From the NCBI GenBank assembly GCA_028551475.1, contig CM052360.1, positions 19,642,501 to 19,706,500 on the forward strand: a DNA stretch of 64,000 nt. Reading direction: 5' to 3'. The notes beneath the pieces were generated by a model, which worked only from the letters and a program-made list of their open reading frames with translations, did not search any database and had not been told where the DNA came from. This document shows, piece by piece, positions 62,400-64,000 of the stretch. This DNA comes from Casuarina equisetifolia (lineage: Eukaryota > Streptophyta > Magnoliopsida > Fagales > Casuarinaceae). Both the position numbers and the translations under genes were made by a program. The stretch's first letter is position 1, and each line of letters opens with the position of its first letter.

Positions 62400-63300
62400 C
62401 ATATACATTGGGGGAATGAGGGCAATGACTAGGGGTTGCATAAGGGCCTTCATTGGGGGATGCATGGGGGCCTTCGTTGAAGGATGCACTAGGGCCTTTG
62501 TTTAGGCATGTATTGGTGTTTTAATTGAGGGATGCACTTGGGCTTTTATTAGGGCATCCATAGGTGTTTCAATTGGGGGATGCATTGGGATTTGATAGGT
62601 GGATGCACTAGGACCATGATTGGGGGATGCACAAGACCTTCCACTGGGGCCTTCACTAGGGGGTGCACCAGAGTCTTCATTGAGGGGTGCACAAGGGAAC
62701 GCATAGGGGCTTCCACTGGGGGATGCATCAGGGCCTTCATTGAAGGGTGCAATGGGGCTTTCATTGGGGGATGCACTAGGGCTTTCATTGGGGGATGAAT
62801 TGGTGCCTTCATTGGGGGGTGCATTGGGGCCTTGTGGGGGGCATGCATTGGGGCCCTATAGGGGGAATGTATCGGGGCCTTGTGGGGGGAATGGACTGGG
62901 GTCTTACGAAGGGAATGCACTAGGGCCTTGTGGGGGGCATGGATTGGGGCCTTGTGGGGGGAATGCATCAGGGCCTTGTGGGGGGCATGGATTGAGGCCT
63001 TGTGGAGCAAATGAACAGGGGCCTTGTGGGGGGAATGCACTGGGGCCTTGTGGGGAGAATGGACTAGGGCCTTATGGGGGGAATGGATTGGGGCCTTGTG
63101 GGGGGCATGCATTGAGGCCTTGTGAGGGGAATGCATCGAGGCCTTAGGCGGGGTGTGGATTGGGAGCTTATGGGGTGAATGCATTGGGGTCCTATAGGGG
63201 GCATGCGAGGGAGCCTTGTGGGGGGAATGCACCGGGGCCTTGTAAGGGGAATGCATCGGGGCATTTTGGGGGGCATGGATTAGAGGAATACACCAGGGCA
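62400..63300. repeat. 24-bp minisatellite, second array
   Basis: The same GGGGCCTTGTGGGGGG-type unit as 25190-26540, shorter by several hundred bases. G-runs are again on the plus strand. Confidence 0.9.
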
Positions 63301-63819
63301 TTGTGGGGGGCATACATAAGTGATGCTTGATTGAGGGTATATAAGCATGAATGACCTAAATCAAGATGCAAAGTCCATTTCATCACATTCTTATTTTCAT
63401 GAACATTTGCTAGTAATGGGCAAATAAGTATACTATAATATTATCTAAAACAACATATAGTTGAGATAACAATAACCATTGAGAAACATGATTTAAGATT
63501 TTGAAATGTGATAGCTAAGGTAATAAGAAACTAACCAAGAATATGATCTAAGGATATACCAAGATATAGTACTTAGAGAACCCATTAGACAAACTAATGA
63601 AAAAGAAATAAGGAGAAAAATTCTTGAGTTTCTAGTTATTATGAGATGAAATAAACAAGAATAAAAGGATTTCTACAAACTAAAAACCCCACCAAAGGAA
63701 ACAAGTGAACATAATTTTGTTTATGTGTGTGTGTGCTTATGGGAGGGAAGAGAGAGTCATACTGTTGAGGTAGTTGCAAGAAAAGCATAAAGGAAAAAAA
63801 ACATAGCCTTAATAGCCAT
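62549..63819 (-). pseudogene. KAPxHxPH-repeat protein, frameshifted paralogue
   Basis: Exon 1 (63763-63819, MAIKAMFFFLYAFLATTST) and the exon 2 acceptor at 63355 are intact and in phase. Exon 2 opens VIHAYIPSIKHHLCMPPTMP and enters the eight-residue repeat (KAPVHSPH, KAPIHAPH), with fewer units than the gene at 25146-27063. At about 62590 one G of a G-run is missing relative to the paralogue, so the frame ends early at 62549 after about 287 residues. A five-base loss near 62375 would also alter the original C-terminus. The leader between TATA and ATG is about 35 bases shorter. A truncated secreted protein could still be made; I call it a pseudogene on balance. Confidence 0.65.
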
Positions 63820-64000
63820 CTTGGAAGAGTACTAGAAAGAAGCCAGGAAAATTAAGAGCTAGTCATATATAGGGCTTGAGTAGGGAAATATAATATCTAC
63901 AATTTGGCCATTTGGCTATTCAATAAAGTTATGGTGACAACTTCACCAGTAATGACTTTGTATCAAAAAGTATATAAGGTATTTTTTTTGTCGATGGACA

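Larger units (their letters stand above)
60658..64000. repeat. segmental duplication block 2, second copy (cut by window end)
   Basis: Direct repeat of 23449-27280. The last base of the window corresponds to 27280 of the first copy, so homology probably continues beyond. Positions 60658-62267 have no gene. Confidence 0.9.

Overview
The window is nuclear DNA of a flowering plant, most likely a eudicot and probably woody. The evidence is intron-containing class I chitinases with plant splice sites and vacuolar tails, plant-only families (DUF241/BPS1-like, DUF4220/DUF594), and AT-rich intergenic DNA full of Ty1-copia and Ty3-gypsy debris. I cannot fix the genus.

1-19.3 kb is the gene-bearing part. 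One intact intronless DUF241 gene lies at 2567-3448 (minus), with broken relatives at 303-376, 8083-8420, 12780-13085, 14938-15807, 17130-17260 and 18019-18300. Two tandem units of about 4 kb (4988-9015 and 9748-13465) each carry an orphan first exon of a short-chain reductase (plus strand), an intact three-exon class I chitinase (minus) and a DUF241 relic. A 336-bp TRIM-like retrotransposon miniature is present at 4489-4824, with a homologous copy at 18853-19189.

20.2-27.3 kb holds a decayed DUF4220/DUF594 gene (plus) and an intact two-exon gene on the minus strand. The latter encodes a secreted protein made almost wholly of an eight-residue KAPxHxPH-type repeat. The same two genes in the same order recur at 46.7-49.6 and 60.7-64.0 kb. 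This suggests one ancestral block duplication whose second copy was later split by a copia element.

28-46.7 kb and 49.6-58.4 kb are nested retrotransposons. They comprise a minus-strand copia with its 5' LTR, a minus-strand gypsy reverse-transcriptase relic, a plus-strand copia interrupted by a gypsy gag element with a clean target-site duplication, and a plus-strand copia carrying two solo LTRs in opposite orientation. Several insertions have recognisable 5-bp target duplications, so the order of insertion can be read. No rRNA, genuine tRNA gene, CRISPR array or prokaryote-type operon was seen.

Likely expressed genes are the DUF241 gene, the two chitinases and the 25.1-27.1 kb repeat-protein gene. 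The other coding remnants carry frameshifts, stops or truncations.
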